Shown: one piece after another, positions 46,165 through 54,650 of the stretch
Layout: each line of letters starts with the position of its first letter
Position numbering within the stretch: the stretch's first letter is position 1
Source of the DNA: Acidobacteriota bacterium
Lineage (GTDB): Bacteria > Acidobacteriota > Terriglobia > 2-12-FULL-54-10
Assembly: GCA_009691245.1 (NCBI GenBank)
Contig: SHUM01000020.1
Coordinates: 1-54,723 of the forward strand
Length of the DNA stretch: 54,723 bases
Reading direction: 5' to 3'
Translations under genes and position numbers: made by a program
Notes under the pieces: generated by a model
Databases searched by the model: none
What the model was told of the DNA's origin: nothing
Seen by the model: only the letters and a program-made list of their open reading frames with translations

Positions 46165-47322
46165 GTGACTCCAATCGACACATCGAGGCTTGACCTGACG
46201 GAATTGGCGGCTCGCTCGCTCGACGAGTTAGGCATCACGGATGCCGCCGCGCTCGAAGCCGTGTTTGCACGGCTTGATGCGGGGTGGGCGAGCGAAGTCG
46301 CCGGGCTGCAAAGCGCCGCCGCGACTGCGGACGCAGTCGAAGCGCTGCGCGTGCGCTGGCTTGGCCGCAATCAAGGCATCATTCGTTCCATCACCAACGG
46401 CTGGCTGCGCCACGCGCCCGGCGAATTGAAGCGCACCGTCGGCCAACGCACCAATGCGTTGCGCCAAGCCGCCGAGCAGCAGATTGACACGATCCCGGTG
46501 AGCGCCCTCCCGGCGACAGTCGCCGAAAAACGGCAGCAGACAAGCGCATCCATCGCGGTCGCGCAAGCTGACTCTCTCGACATCACGCTGCCCGGCACGA
46601 TGCGCCCGGTCGGCGTGCGCCATCCGGTGCGCCAGGTCATCAACGACATGGTGGAGATATTCACTTCACTCGGCTACTCGGTCGAGGACGGCCCGGAGAT
46701 TGAAACCACATACTTCAATTTTGACGCGCTGAACATCCCCGAGCATCATCCCTCGCGCGACGATCAGGATACTTTCTACATCACGCCGGAGACGGTGCTG
46801 CGCACGCACACTTCGCCGGTGCAGATTCGCACCATGGAGCGGCAGTCGCCGCCGCTGCGCATCATCGTGCCCGGTCGCGTGTATCGCCGCGACGCGCCCG
46901 ACGCCACGCACTCGCCCATGTTTCATCAGGTGGAAGGGCTGGCTGTGGACACTCACATCACCTTCGCCGATCTAAAGGGTACGCTCGATTACTTCATGAA
47001 GTCGTTCTTCGGCCATTCGGTGCAGACGCGCTTCCGCCCCAGCTTCTTCCCGTTCACCGAGCCGAGCGCGGAGGTGGACATCTCCTGCCTGTTTTGCGCG
47101 CAGGCCGGGTGCCGCGTGTGCAAGGGGTCGGGCTGGATCGAGCTGCTGGGCTGCGGCATGGTGGACCCCGCGCTCTTTAATTTTGTGCAGTATGATGCGT
47201 CGCGCTACTCGGGCTTTGCCTTCGGCATGGGCGTCGAACGGCTGGCCATGCTCAAGTACGGCGTGCAGGACATTCAGCAGTTCTATCACGGCGACATTCG
47301 TTTCCTGCACCAGTTCCGGTAA
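46165..47322 (+). CDS. pheS: Phenylalanyl-tRNA synthetase alpha subunit
   Basis: 385 residues from GTG 46165. N-terminal coiled coil (ALRVRWLGRNQGIIRSI), class II core with HPVRQVINDMVEIFTSLGYSV, DDQDTFYI, LRTHTSPVQIRTM, VYRRDAPDATHSPMFHQVEG and GFAFGMGVERLAMLKYG (motif 3). A CLFCAQAGCRVCKGSGW segment adds two CxxC pairs that probably bind zinc, a variant seen in some phyla. The ribosome-site region is poor and derives from repeat C. It pairs with PheT, encoded 191 bp downstream. Confidence 0.97.
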   Translation: MTPIDTSRLDLTELAARSLDELGITDAAALEAVFARLDAGWASEVAGLQSAAATADAVEALRVRWLGRNQGIIRSITNGWLRHAPGELKRTVGQRTNALRQAAEQQIDTIPVSALPATVAEKRQQTSASIAVAQADSLDITLPGTMRPVGVRHPVRQVINDMVEIFTSLGYSVEDGPEIETTYFNFDALNIPEHHPSRDDQDTFYITPETVLRTHTSPVQIRTMERQSPPLRIIVPGRVYRRDAPDATHSPMFHQVEGLAVDTHITFADLKGTLDYFMKSFFGHSVQTRFRPSFFPFTEPSAEVDISCLFCAQAGCRVCKGSGWIELLGCGMVDPALFNFVQYDASRYSGFAFGMGVERLAMLKYGVQDIQQFYHGDIRFLHQFR

Positions 47323-47355
47323 TTGTACCGTGCTGGAAGCAATGCACCACAACAG

Positions 47356-47447
47356 GTCGTCATCCAGAGCGCAGCGAGGGACATGCTTTTGATTTACACC
47401 ACAGGCGCTACGAAAAGCAGGTCCCTCGCTGCGCTCTGGATGACGAC
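47356..47447. repeat. Palindromic repeat family D between pheS and pheT
   Basis: GTCGTCATCCAGAGCGCAGC and GCTGCGCTCTGGATGACGAC form the outer arms, with inner GAGGGACATGCTTT/AAAGCAGGTCCCTC. It separates pheS from pheT, which usually are adjacent, and might attenuate pheT expression. Confidence 0.8.
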
Positions 47448-47513
47448 AGATTTAGGGAGAGCGACCGGATCGTGAAACGCGTTAGGCAATCGCTTCTAGC
47501 AAATTAGATCATC

Positions 47514-49610
47514 ATGAAAATCATTCTTTCCTGGCTAAAAGAATTCGTCGCACTGGATGCCGCGCCGCGCCAAATCGCGGCTGACCTGACCATGCTGGGG
47601 TTCGCCGTGGATGGGTTGACGCACGAACAGGGCGAGACCATCTTTGAACTCGACATCACCACCAACCGCCCCGACGCATTGAACCATTACGGCATCGCGC
47701 GCGAGTTGGCGGCGCGTTATGGAGTATCACTGGAGCCGGCGTTTGGATATGTCCCGCCGTCCGCCCTGCCGCACGAAACCAAGCCTCGCGCGCGCGGCAG
47801 CCGCAAGGACGGCGTGGTGGAGATCAAAGCCACAGACCTGTGTCCGCGCTACTCCGCGCGCATCCTGCGCGGCGTGGAAGTGAAGCCATCGCCGGACTGG
47901 CTGCGCCAGCGGCTGGAACTTTGCGGCGTGCGCGCCATCAACAATATCGCCGATGCCACCAACTACATACTGCTGGCTTACGGCCACCCTCTGCACGCAT
48001 TTGATCTGGATCGGCTGCAGGGCGGGCGCATCGTCGTGCGCAACGCGCGCGACGGCGAGAAGCTGAAAACGCTCGATGGCATCGAGCGAGCGCTGACGCC
48101 TCCCGATCTGGTGATCGCCGACGCGAAGAACGCCGTGGCGCTGGCGGGAATCATGGGCGGCGAGTCGAGCGAGATCACTGTTGCGACGCGCAACGTGCTG
48201 ATCGAGGCCGCATGGTTTGATCCGTCCACCGTCCGGCGCAGCGCGAAAGCAATGGGGATGCGCACGGAAGCCTCGCACCGCTTCGAGCGCGGCGCGGACA
48301 TTGCGGCCACGCTGCCTGCCGCGAGCAAGTGCGCCGAGCTGATCCAGTCGCTCGCCGGCGGTGTGCTCGATCCAGTTTCGCTCGATGCCTATCCGAAGCC
48401 CACGGCGCGGCCCATCGTGATACTGCGGCGCGCGGAGATCGCGCGGCATCTCGGCATGGACGTGCCTTCCGCCGACGTCATGCGGATACTTTCGCGTTTG
48501 GGATTTTCGCCGCGCGAAAATGGCCGCATCGGCCATACCGCATGGACCTGCATAGTCCCCTCGCATCGCGCCGACATCTCGCGTGAAATCGATTTCGTGG
48601 AGGAGATCGCGCGGCATTACGGTTTTGACAAATTTCCCGTGCGCCTCCCTGCCTCCTCTGCTCATGCGTCACACCGCACACTTCATGCCCGCAAGGAGGA
48701 GCGCGTCGTCGAGCGCGTGCTGACGCTCGGTTACGACGAAACCATTTCGGCGGTGATGGTGAGTCGAGCCGCGCTGCGCTATGGAGCGGCAACTCCCGTC
48801 GCGCTTTCCAACCCGCTTAGCGAGGAATCCGCCGTGCTGCGCACGAGCATGATTCCAGGCCTGCTGGAGGCCATCGAATGGAATATGAATCGCGGACAGC
48901 GCCATGTGCGCTTGTTTGAAATAGGCAAGACATACGCGCGAACATCAGATGGTTGCGCCGAATCCGCAATGCTGTGCCTGGCGGCGACTGGCGGACGCGA
49001 GCCCGACCAGGTTGGCGCCGCGGGGAGAAGCTTTGATTTCTTCGATATGAAGGGCGACGTCGCGCAGCTCGCCGAGTTGTTTGCATTAAGAGAAATCCGT
49101 ATCGACGCCCGGGAGCTTCCTGATTATTATCGCGCCGGGCATGCAGCCCGCCTGACAACTCAAATGACAGCGGGCGGGAAGTTGGTTGCGCGATTCGGCC
49201 AGCTTTCCTCCGCCGAGATGGAACTGCGAAAGTTTCGCCAGCCGGTCTTTCTGGCCGAAGTGAGCCTGGACCCGCTCTATGCTCATGCCTTGCAACCGCC
49301 GCAGGTAAAGCCCATTTCGCGCTTTCCAGAAGTCGAGCGCGACTTTTCGCTCACGCTCTCCGATGAAACCACCTACGAAGCCGTTCACGCCGCCGTGCTG
49401 GCGGCGGGAATCACGGGAGTGGAGAGCATTCGCGCCGTCGAGACCTTTCGGGGCGGCAGTCTTCCGGCGGGAAATTACAGCCTGCTATTGCGCGTAACGC
49501 TGCAGAGTGCCCAGGGAACTTTCACGGAGGCGGAATTGGCAGACGCCAGCGCAAAGATTGTGGCGGCGCTGGAAGCCAGAACCGGCGCGCGCATTCGATC
49601 CGCTGTGTAG
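47514..49610 (+). CDS. pheT: Phenylalanyl-tRNA synthetase beta subunit, short form
   Basis: 698 residues against about 795 in E. coli. The N-terminal EMAP/OB tRNA-binding insertion is absent: MLGFAVDGLT runs directly into FELDITTNRPDALNHYG. Remaining domains are present: B3/B4 editing (RYSARILRGVEVKPSPDWL, INNIADATNYILLAYGHPLHAFD), B5 (RRAEIARHLGMDVPSADVMRIL), the catalytic-like core and the C-terminal ferredoxin-fold anticodon domain (PISRFPEVERDFSLTLSDE). Works as an alpha2beta2 enzyme with PheS. It heads a group with the coiled-coil and zapA genes. Confidence 0.97.
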   Translation: MKIILSWLKEFVALDAAPRQIAADLTMLGFAVDGLTHEQGETIFELDITTNRPDALNHYGIARELAARYGVSLEPAFGYVPPSALPHETKPRARGSRKDGVVEIKATDLCPRYSARILRGVEVKPSPDWLRQRLELCGVRAINNIADATNYILLAYGHPLHAFDLDRLQGGRIVVRNARDGEKLKTLDGIERALTPPDLVIADAKNAVALAGIMGGESSEITVATRNVLIEAAWFDPSTVRRSAKAMGMRTEASHRFERGADIAATLPAASKCAELIQSLAGGVLDPVSLDAYPKPTARPIVILRRAEIARHLGMDVPSADVMRILSRLGFSPRENGRIGHTAWTCIVPSHRADISREIDFVEEIARHYGFDKFPVRLPASSAHASHRTLHARKEERVVERVLTLGYDETISAVMVSRAALRYGAATPVALSNPLSEESAVLRTSMIPGLLEAIEWNMNRGQRHVRLFEIGKTYARTSDGCAESAMLCLAATGGREPDQVGAAGRSFDFFDMKGDVAQLAELFALREIRIDARELPDYYRAGHAARLTTQMTAGGKLVARFGQLSSAEMELRKFRQPVFLAEVSLDPLYAHALQPPQVKPISRFPEVERDFSLTLSDETTYEAVHAAVLAAGITGVESIRAVETFRGGSLPAGNYSLLLRVTLQSAQGTFTEAELADASAKIVAALEARTGARIRSAV

Positions 49611-49683
49611 CGCAACTTGCTTCCATCCCATTTCCACGCGCTTCCGCATTGGTCTAAAATGTAAGTGGGAGATAATTAAATCC

Positions 49684-49992
49684 ATGGCCAAAGAAACTAC
49701 TCAACCCGCCGAACCCAAATTGGAATTGGGCGAGTCCGACGCGGGGATTGAATCACTCGAGAATCTCGAAACGAGAATTCTGCTGACCCTCTCGCAACTG
49801 AAATCGTTGCGCGCGGAAAAATCAGATTTGCAGCGCCGAGTAGCCGACCGGGACACACAATTGAAAGACCTTCGAGGACGGTTGGCGCGAATGGAGAGCG
49901 AGCGTGAGACGGTGAAGACCCGGGTGCAGCGTCTGATCGCGGAAGTGGATTCGGCGTCTCCGGAGAGCGGCATCGAGAGCAGCGAGCCGTAA
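49684..49992 (+). CDS. Small coiled-coil protein, ZapB-like position
   Basis: 102 residues from ATG 49684. An acidic N-terminus is followed by one long heptad-repeat helix (ETRILLTLSQLKSLRAEKSD and LKDLRGRLARMESERETVKT), with an acidic Ser/Glu tail. It lies between pheT and zapA, where many bacteria encode a ZapB-like partner that links ZapA to the division apparatus. Sequence is too low in information to assign firmly. Confidence 0.6.
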   Translation: MAKETTQPAEPKLELGESDAGIESLENLETRILLTLSQLKSLRAEKSDLQRRVADRDTQLKDLRGRLARMESERETVKTRVQRLIAEVDSASPESGIESSEP

Positions 49993-50048
49993 CGCACCAT
50001 CGCCGCGGCGGCGTCCATCAAGAGGTAACGATTGCCAAGGAGGTTCGC

Positions 50049-50360
50049 ATGGCCGGCAAAATGCAAAACGTCCCAGTAGAGATTTACGACCAGCCCTACA
50101 ATCTGAGAACGAATTCAGGCGAGCAATACACGCAGGAACTGGCGCGGGCCGTGGACGCCACGATGCGCGCCATCGGCGAGCAGACCCGATCGTACGATTC
50201 GGTCAAGCTGGCGGTGCTGGCCGCGCTGCACTTTGCTGATGAATGCCAGCGGTTTAAGAACCGGTATAGCCATCTGCAGCAGACCGTCACGGAGAAAGCC
50301 ATTCGCTTCACCGAAGTACTGGACAAGGGCCTGGAAGATTCCCCGCCGGCCAGTCGGTAG
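50049..50360 (+). CDS. zapA: Cell division protein ZapA
   Basis: 103 residues. VPVEIYDQPYNLRTNSGEQ and YTQELARAVDATMRAIGEQT match the ZapA head domain, followed by the C-terminal coiled coil (AALHFADECQRFKNRYSHLQ). ZapA bundles FtsZ filaments at midcell. CAAGGAGG-type sequence precedes the ATG. A probable 6S RNA gene follows directly, an arrangement conserved in many bacteria. Confidence 0.88.
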   Translation: MAGKMQNVPVEIYDQPYNLRTNSGEQYTQELARAVDATMRAIGEQTRSYDSVKLAVLAALHFADECQRFKNRYSHLQQTVTEKAIRFTEVLDKGLEDSPPASR

Positions 50361-50406
50361 CCATACAATCTCGCAGCCTTGATCCAGAACGCATTAAGTG
50401 TTGGAG

Positions 50407-50412
50407 TATAAT
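50407..50412 (+). promoter_or_regulatory. -10 box of the putative 6S RNA gene
   Basis: A perfect TATAAT ends 7 bp before the first paired base of the RNA. No good -35 stands at 17 bp; TTGATC at 50379 is too far. The strong -10 right after zapA supports an independent small-RNA transcript. Confidence 0.55.
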
Positions 50413-50418
50413 ATCGGT

Positions 50419-50620
50419 TGAGCAGTACTGCGAAGCATGTGAGGGTGATGTTATTTTTTGAGCTAATGTACATGACCAGGAGGTCCGGTTGACGTTCCCG
50501 TGCGCATACTCTTTCCGGTTACGCCGGAGTTCGGAGCAGCCTTACGGAACGCACTGGATCACCCCCGTATCTAAACGGGTTAAAAAAATAGCTCGCACAC
50601 GGCCCAGTGGTCTGCTCATT
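50419..50620 (+). ncRNA. ssrS: Probable 6S RNA
   Basis: No protein frame fits this 308-bp gap. An RNA of about 200 nt folds with a long interrupted closing stem: GAGCAG (50420) with CTGCTC (50612), ACTG (50427) with CAGT (50605), GTGAG (50439) with CTCGC (50592). Inside, GGGTGAT/ATCACCC and CCAG/CTGG enclose an open 5' strand, while the 3' strand carries a small CCCGT-ACGGG hairpin. The distal arm is GTGCG/CGCAC and TTCCG/CGGAA. The T-run TTTTTCTTTTTT follows. A long rod with a central bubble and a gene order zapA-RNA are the hallmarks of 6S RNA, which sequesters sigma-70 RNA polymerase. Folded by eye only. Confidence 0.62.
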
Positions 50621-50668
50621 TTTCTTTTTTGATTCTCCGGAAATTCATCCCTTCAGAAATGATCCAGC

Positions 50669-51448
50669 GTGAACATACTTTTTATTGGCGACATCTTTGG
50701 CAAGCCCGGGCGCGCGATTGTGGCTGACCATCTGGCCGACATGATCCAACAGCACAAGCTGGAATTGGTGGTGGCCAATGGCGAGAATGCCGCGGCGGGC
50801 TTCGGCATAACGCCCAAGCTTGCGGAAGAGATCCTCGCGCTCGGCGTGGACGTCATCACCACAGGCAATCACGTGTGGGATCGCCGCGAGATCATGGAGT
50901 ACATCCCCTCGCAGCCCCGCCTGATTCGCCCCGCCAATTATCCCAGTGGGCCGGGACAGGGAATATTTCAGGGCACGACGAAAAGTGGAGTCGAGTACGC
51001 GGTGATGAATCTTCAGGGCCGCGTCTTCATGGCAACGCACAACTGTCCCTTTCAGACCGCCGACAAATTGCTCGCGGCTCTTTCGCCGACATGCAAGATT
51101 CGACTGGTGGACATCCACGCCGAGGCCACCTCGGAGAAGCAGGCGATGGGATGGCATCTGGATGGCCGCGTTACCATGGTGGCCGGAACGCACACGCACA
51201 TTCCCACCGCCGACGAGCGCGTGCTGACGCAGGGCACCGCCTACATCACCGACGTCGGCATGACCGGTCCGTACGATTCCGTGATCGGCGTGGTGAAGGA
51301 ACAGATCGTGCAACGCTTCCTCACGCAGATGCCCATGCGCTTTGAGGCCGCCGACGGCGACACGCGACTGTGCGCCGTGCTGATCGACGCCGACCCCTCG
51401 ACGGGCCTGGCTCACTCCATCCAGCGCATCATGCTGCGCGCAGATTGA
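50669..51448 (+). CDS. ymdB: YmdB-family metallophosphoesterase (TIGR00282)
   Basis: 259 residues from GTG 50669. Metal-binding motifs NILFIGDIFGKPGR, VVANGENAAAGFG, TTGNHVWDRRE, DIHAEATSEKQAMGW and VAGTHTHIPTADE are all present. The family hydrolyses 2',3'-cyclic nucleotides and affects biofilm and RNA turnover in Bacillus, where it is co-encoded with RNase Y. No rny gene is adjacent here. It ends in TGA. Confidence 0.93.
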   Translation: MNILFIGDIFGKPGRAIVADHLADMIQQHKLELVVANGENAAAGFGITPKLAEEILALGVDVITTGNHVWDRREIMEYIPSQPRLIRPANYPSGPGQGIFQGTTKSGVEYAVMNLQGRVFMATHNCPFQTADKLLAALSPTCKIRLVDIHAEATSEKQAMGWHLDGRVTMVAGTHTHIPTADERVLTQGTAYITDVGMTGPYDSVIGVVKEQIVQRFLTQMPMRFEAADGDTRLCAVLIDADPSTGLAHSIQRIMLRAD

Positions 51449-51586
51449 GAAAATCGTACTCACTCCATCCACGCTGTTTATATCCGAAAATATTTCGACG
51501 GTGTGAAAGCGCGGATGTCAGGCGCATTCTCTCCCTTGCTGGTAAAATAATCATTCACGCCGGGCAGAGGAATCCGGCCATACATC

Positions 51587-53899
51587 ATGGGATTAATCGA
51601 TCAACTGAACGAGCAGCAGCGCGAAGCGGTAACCCAGGCCGATGGTCCGATACTCATTCTGGCCGGAGCGGGCAGCGGCAAGACGCGCGTGATCACTTAC
51701 CGCATCGTCCACCTGATCCAGCAACTCGGCGTGCGCCCGGACAGCATTCTCGCCGTCACCTTCACCAACAAGGCGTCGGAGGAGATGCGCGCGCGCGTTA
51801 CATCTTTAATCGGCGGTGGCGGGTCCTATCATTCTCGTCCCTGGCTTTCCACCTTCCACTCTTTCTGCGTGCGCATTCTGCGCGAAGATAGTGAGCGCAT
51901 CGGGCTGGCCCGCCAGTTTGTGATTTACGATGCAGCCGACCAGATGGCCGTGGTGAAAGCATCGATAAAAAATCTGGGCCTCACCGAGCGCGATTTGCAG
52001 GCCCGCGCCGTGCTGAGCCGCATCAGTTACGCGAAAAATCACGGGCTTAGTTCAGAGGCAGCGTTCGACTCTGCCACGGATCCGCAGGCGGAACGCATGG
52101 CCGTGGTCTACGACGCTTACACCAAGGCACTGCGCCAGGCGAGCGCTGTCGATTTCGATGACCTGCTGCTGCTGGGTGCGCGGCTACTGCGCGACGACGC
52201 GGAGACCGCGGCGAAGTACAATCAGAAATTTCAATACGTCCTGGTGGATGAGTATCAGGACACCAATCGCCCGCAATATGAATTGGTCCGGCTGCTGACA
52301 CAAACGCACCAGAACCTTTGCGTGGTTGGCGATGAAGATCAGTCGATCTATTCCTGGCGCGGCGCGGACATTCGCAACATCGTGGAGTTTGAGAAAGATT
52401 ATCCAAATGCGCGTGTAATACGTCTGGAGGAAAACTACCGTTCCACGCAGAACATTTTGGACGCCGCTTCCGCCGTGGTCTCCAACAACCTCTATCGCAA
52501 GGGCAAGACACTGTGGACCTCGCGGCAGGGCGGAGCAAAGATTGGAATCTACGAGGGGCCGGACGGCGAGAACGAAAGTTTGTTTGTCGCCGACTGGATC
52601 TCTCGCCGCAAGCGCGATGAGCCTGATTTGCGTTTCGCCATTCTCTATCGCACCAACGCTCAGTCGCGTTTATACGAAGAGTCGCTGCGCCGCTATGGGA
52701 TCAAGTACACGGTGGTCGGCGGAATCAGCTTTTATGAGCGCGCCGAGGTGAAAGACCTGCTCGCGTATCTGAAGGCCGCCGCCAACCTGCACGACTCAGT
52801 CAGCCTGCTGCGCATCATCAACACGCCCACGCGCGGGATCGGGGCCACCACTGTCCGCAAGATTGAAGAACTGGCGTTGGAGGCAGAACTGCCGTTTTGG
52901 GAGACGATGGAGCAGGTTATCCGGCAACAGTTGCTGCCCGCGCGCGCGCTGGCGGCCTTACAGGAGTTCCGCAATGTCATGGAAGATTTGCACCGGAAAG
53001 TTTCCAGCGCCGATGTTCCCGCTGTATTAGGTGAGATTATCGACCGCACCAAGTACATAGAGGTTCTGGAACAGGAAGGCACGCCGGATGCCTTTAGCCG
53101 TATCGAGAACATTCAGGAATTATTGAACGCCGCTGCCGACAGCCGGGAGCGTGGAGAAAATCTGGCGGGCTTCCTGGATCACGCCGCGCTGATCAGCGAT
53201 ACGGACAGCTTCGACGAGGAAGCGCAGATTGTGCTGATGACTCTGCACAGCGCCAAGGGCCTCGAATTCCCCGTCGTATTCCTCGGTGGAATGGAGGAGG
53301 GCATCCTGCCGCACAGCCGTTCGCTGATGGATGCGCAGTCCCTGGAAGAAGAGCGACGGCTCTGCTATGTCGGCATGACCCGCGCGCAGGACGCGCTGAT
53401 CCTCACCCGCGCCGAGTCGCGGCGGCGCTACGGAAGCCAGATGCCGGAGCCATCCATCCCCTCGCGCTTCCTGAGCGAGATACCCGAGGAGTTGGTGGAA
53501 GACCTGTCGCGTCGGCCCGCGCCGCAGACGCGCGGCGTGGGATCTCGCGAGCGATTCTACGAGTATGATCAGGGCGAGCAGTCGCGATATTCCAGAGTGC
53601 CCGCGGCGAAAGCAGCGCCCACCGCCACGCCGACGGTTAGCAGCAGCAATGTGCGGCGTTACTTTGGCATCGACGAAACGGCTATCGGCGGCAACGGGCA
53701 CGACGACTCATCGGATGATGCAGCAGCCGGAGCGCCATCACTGCTGAAAGCGGGCAGTCGCGTGCGTCATGCCAAGTACGGCTATGGAACGGTGTTGCGC
53801 CGCGAGGGGGCAGGCGATCAAACCAAACTGACTGTCAGTTTCCCCGGCGTTGGGCTGAAAAAATTAATGGAGAAATTCGCCGACCTGGAGCGATTATGA
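51587..53899 (+). CDS. pcrA: UvrD/PcrA-type 3'-5' DNA helicase
   Basis: 770 residues, superfamily 1A. Motif I AGAGSGKTRVITYRI, Ia AVTFTNKASEEM, II VLVDEYQDTN, III GDEDQSIYSWRGA, IV LEENYRSTQNIL, V TLHSAKGLEFPVVFLGG and VI EERRLCYVGMTRA are intact. The C-terminus has the short Tudor-like domain (SRVRHAKYGYGTVLRREG) that binds RNA polymerase in PcrA. It acts in repair and in clearing recombination and transcription complexes. Stop codon is TGA with no hairpin of SECIS type after it. Confidence 0.96.
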   Translation: MGLIDQLNEQQREAVTQADGPILILAGAGSGKTRVITYRIVHLIQQLGVRPDSILAVTFTNKASEEMRARVTSLIGGGGSYHSRPWLSTFHSFCVRILREDSERIGLARQFVIYDAADQMAVVKASIKNLGLTERDLQARAVLSRISYAKNHGLSSEAAFDSATDPQAERMAVVYDAYTKALRQASAVDFDDLLLLGARLLRDDAETAAKYNQKFQYVLVDEYQDTNRPQYELVRLLTQTHQNLCVVGDEDQSIYSWRGADIRNIVEFEKDYPNARVIRLEENYRSTQNILDAASAVVSNNLYRKGKTLWTSRQGGAKIGIYEGPDGENESLFVADWISRRKRDEPDLRFAILYRTNAQSRLYEESLRRYGIKYTVVGGISFYERAEVKDLLAYLKAAANLHDSVSLLRIINTPTRGIGATTVRKIEELALEAELPFWETMEQVIRQQLLPARALAALQEFRNVMEDLHRKVSSADVPAVLGEIIDRTKYIEVLEQEGTPDAFSRIENIQELLNAAADSRERGENLAGFLDHAALISDTDSFDEEAQIVLMTLHSAKGLEFPVVFLGGMEEGILPHSRSLMDAQSLEEERRLCYVGMTRAQDALILTRAESRRRYGSQMPEPSIPSRFLSEIPEELVEDLSRRPAPQTRGVGSRERFYEYDQGEQSRYSRVPAAKAAPTATPTVSSSNVRRYFGIDETAIGGNGHDDSSDDAAAGAPSLLKAGSRVRHAKYGYGTVLRREGAGDQTKLTVSFPGVGLKKLMEKFADLERL

Positions 53900-53942
53900 T
53901 TTCTCTAATGTTGTGTCCCGAAACTACGTGAAGTATTTTTCA

Positions 53943-54038
53943 GGTGTCATTCTGAGCGAAGCGAAGAACCTGCTTTTCCGCAACTCGCGCAAACGCGGTA
54001 AAGGAAAGCAGGTCCTTCGCTTCGCTCAGGATGACACG
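53943..54038. repeat. Palindromic repeat family D after pcrA
   Basis: GTGTCATTCTGAGCGAAGCG and CGCTTCGCTCAGGATGACAC form the outer arms, with GAACCTGCTTT/AAAGCAGGTC inside. Located between pcrA and the last gene, where it can serve as terminator. Confidence 0.82.
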
Positions 54039-54092
54039 TGGTGGAAATTTTACTAGGCCCTGAAGGGATACCGCACTAACAGGAATAAATAG

Positions 54093-54623
54093 ATGACCGA
54101 TCAAACGCCAGTCCAGCAGACAGACCCGGCACCCGCCCAGCCGCCTGCTCTACAGCTGCCTGTTCTGAAACCTAAAGAGCCGAAGGAATTCCCTGTCGCC
54201 TTGGCCGCAGGCGCGGCATTTCTGGCGGTCATGCTAGGCGTCGTTGCCTTCATGGCCACGCGGCCCGGCCCGCCTCCTCCGCCGCCGCCCACGCAGGCGG
54301 CCTACGACTATCTCGGCAAGATGGCGATCACCGACATTCAACTGAGCGCGGCAGAAAACATGCTGGGGCACGAGATGGTCTATGTTGATGCCAAGGTTCA
54401 GAACAATGGCGACAAGACTGTTACGACGTTGCGACTGCGCTTATATTTTTACGATTACGCGAGCAAGCTCTTGCTGCGCGAAGAACAAGATGTAATACAG
54501 ACCACTTCCCCGCCCCTGCTTCCCGGCGAGACGCGCGACTTTCAGTTGCGCTTCGACACGCTGCCGCCCACATGGAATAAGCAGCCGCCACAATTCCAAC
54601 TCGTATCACTGCAATTGCAGTAA
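54093..54623 (+). CDS. DUF2393-like membrane-anchored protein
   Basis: 176 residues: Pro-rich cytoplasmic head, one membrane helix (FPVALAAGAAFLAVMLGVVAFMA, about 31-53), a run of eight prolines within RPGPPPPPPPTQ, then an Ig-like/FxLYD-type beta domain (MVYVDAKVQNNGDKTVTTLRL, LLPGETRDFQLRFDTLPPTW). Similar proteins are found in Acidobacteriota without known function. TAACAGGAATAAAT before the ATG gives a moderate ribosome site. Confidence 0.65.
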   Translation: MTDQTPVQQTDPAPAQPPALQLPVLKPKEPKEFPVALAAGAAFLAVMLGVVAFMATRPGPPPPPPPTQAAYDYLGKMAITDIQLSAAENMLGHEMVYVDAKVQNNGDKTVTTLRLRLYFYDYASKLLLREEQDVIQTTSPPLLPGETRDFQLRFDTLPPTWNKQPPQFQLVSLQLQ

Positions 54624-54650
54624 AGAATTATCTCGGACTCGCATCAGAGC

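Noticed and set aside
50419-50620. SRP (4.5S) RNA or tmRNA
   Set aside because: A GGTCCGG and a GAGCAGCC are present, but the conserved GGAAGGAAGCAGCC-type SRP domain IV is not, and there is no tRNA-like end for tmRNA; 6S RNA fits structure and context better.
40078-53899. Global reassignment of TGA to an amino acid
   Set aside because: dtd, udgB, ymdB and pcrA end in TGA at exactly the family-expected C-termini, so TGA is a regular stop and only special TGAs are candidates for recoding.
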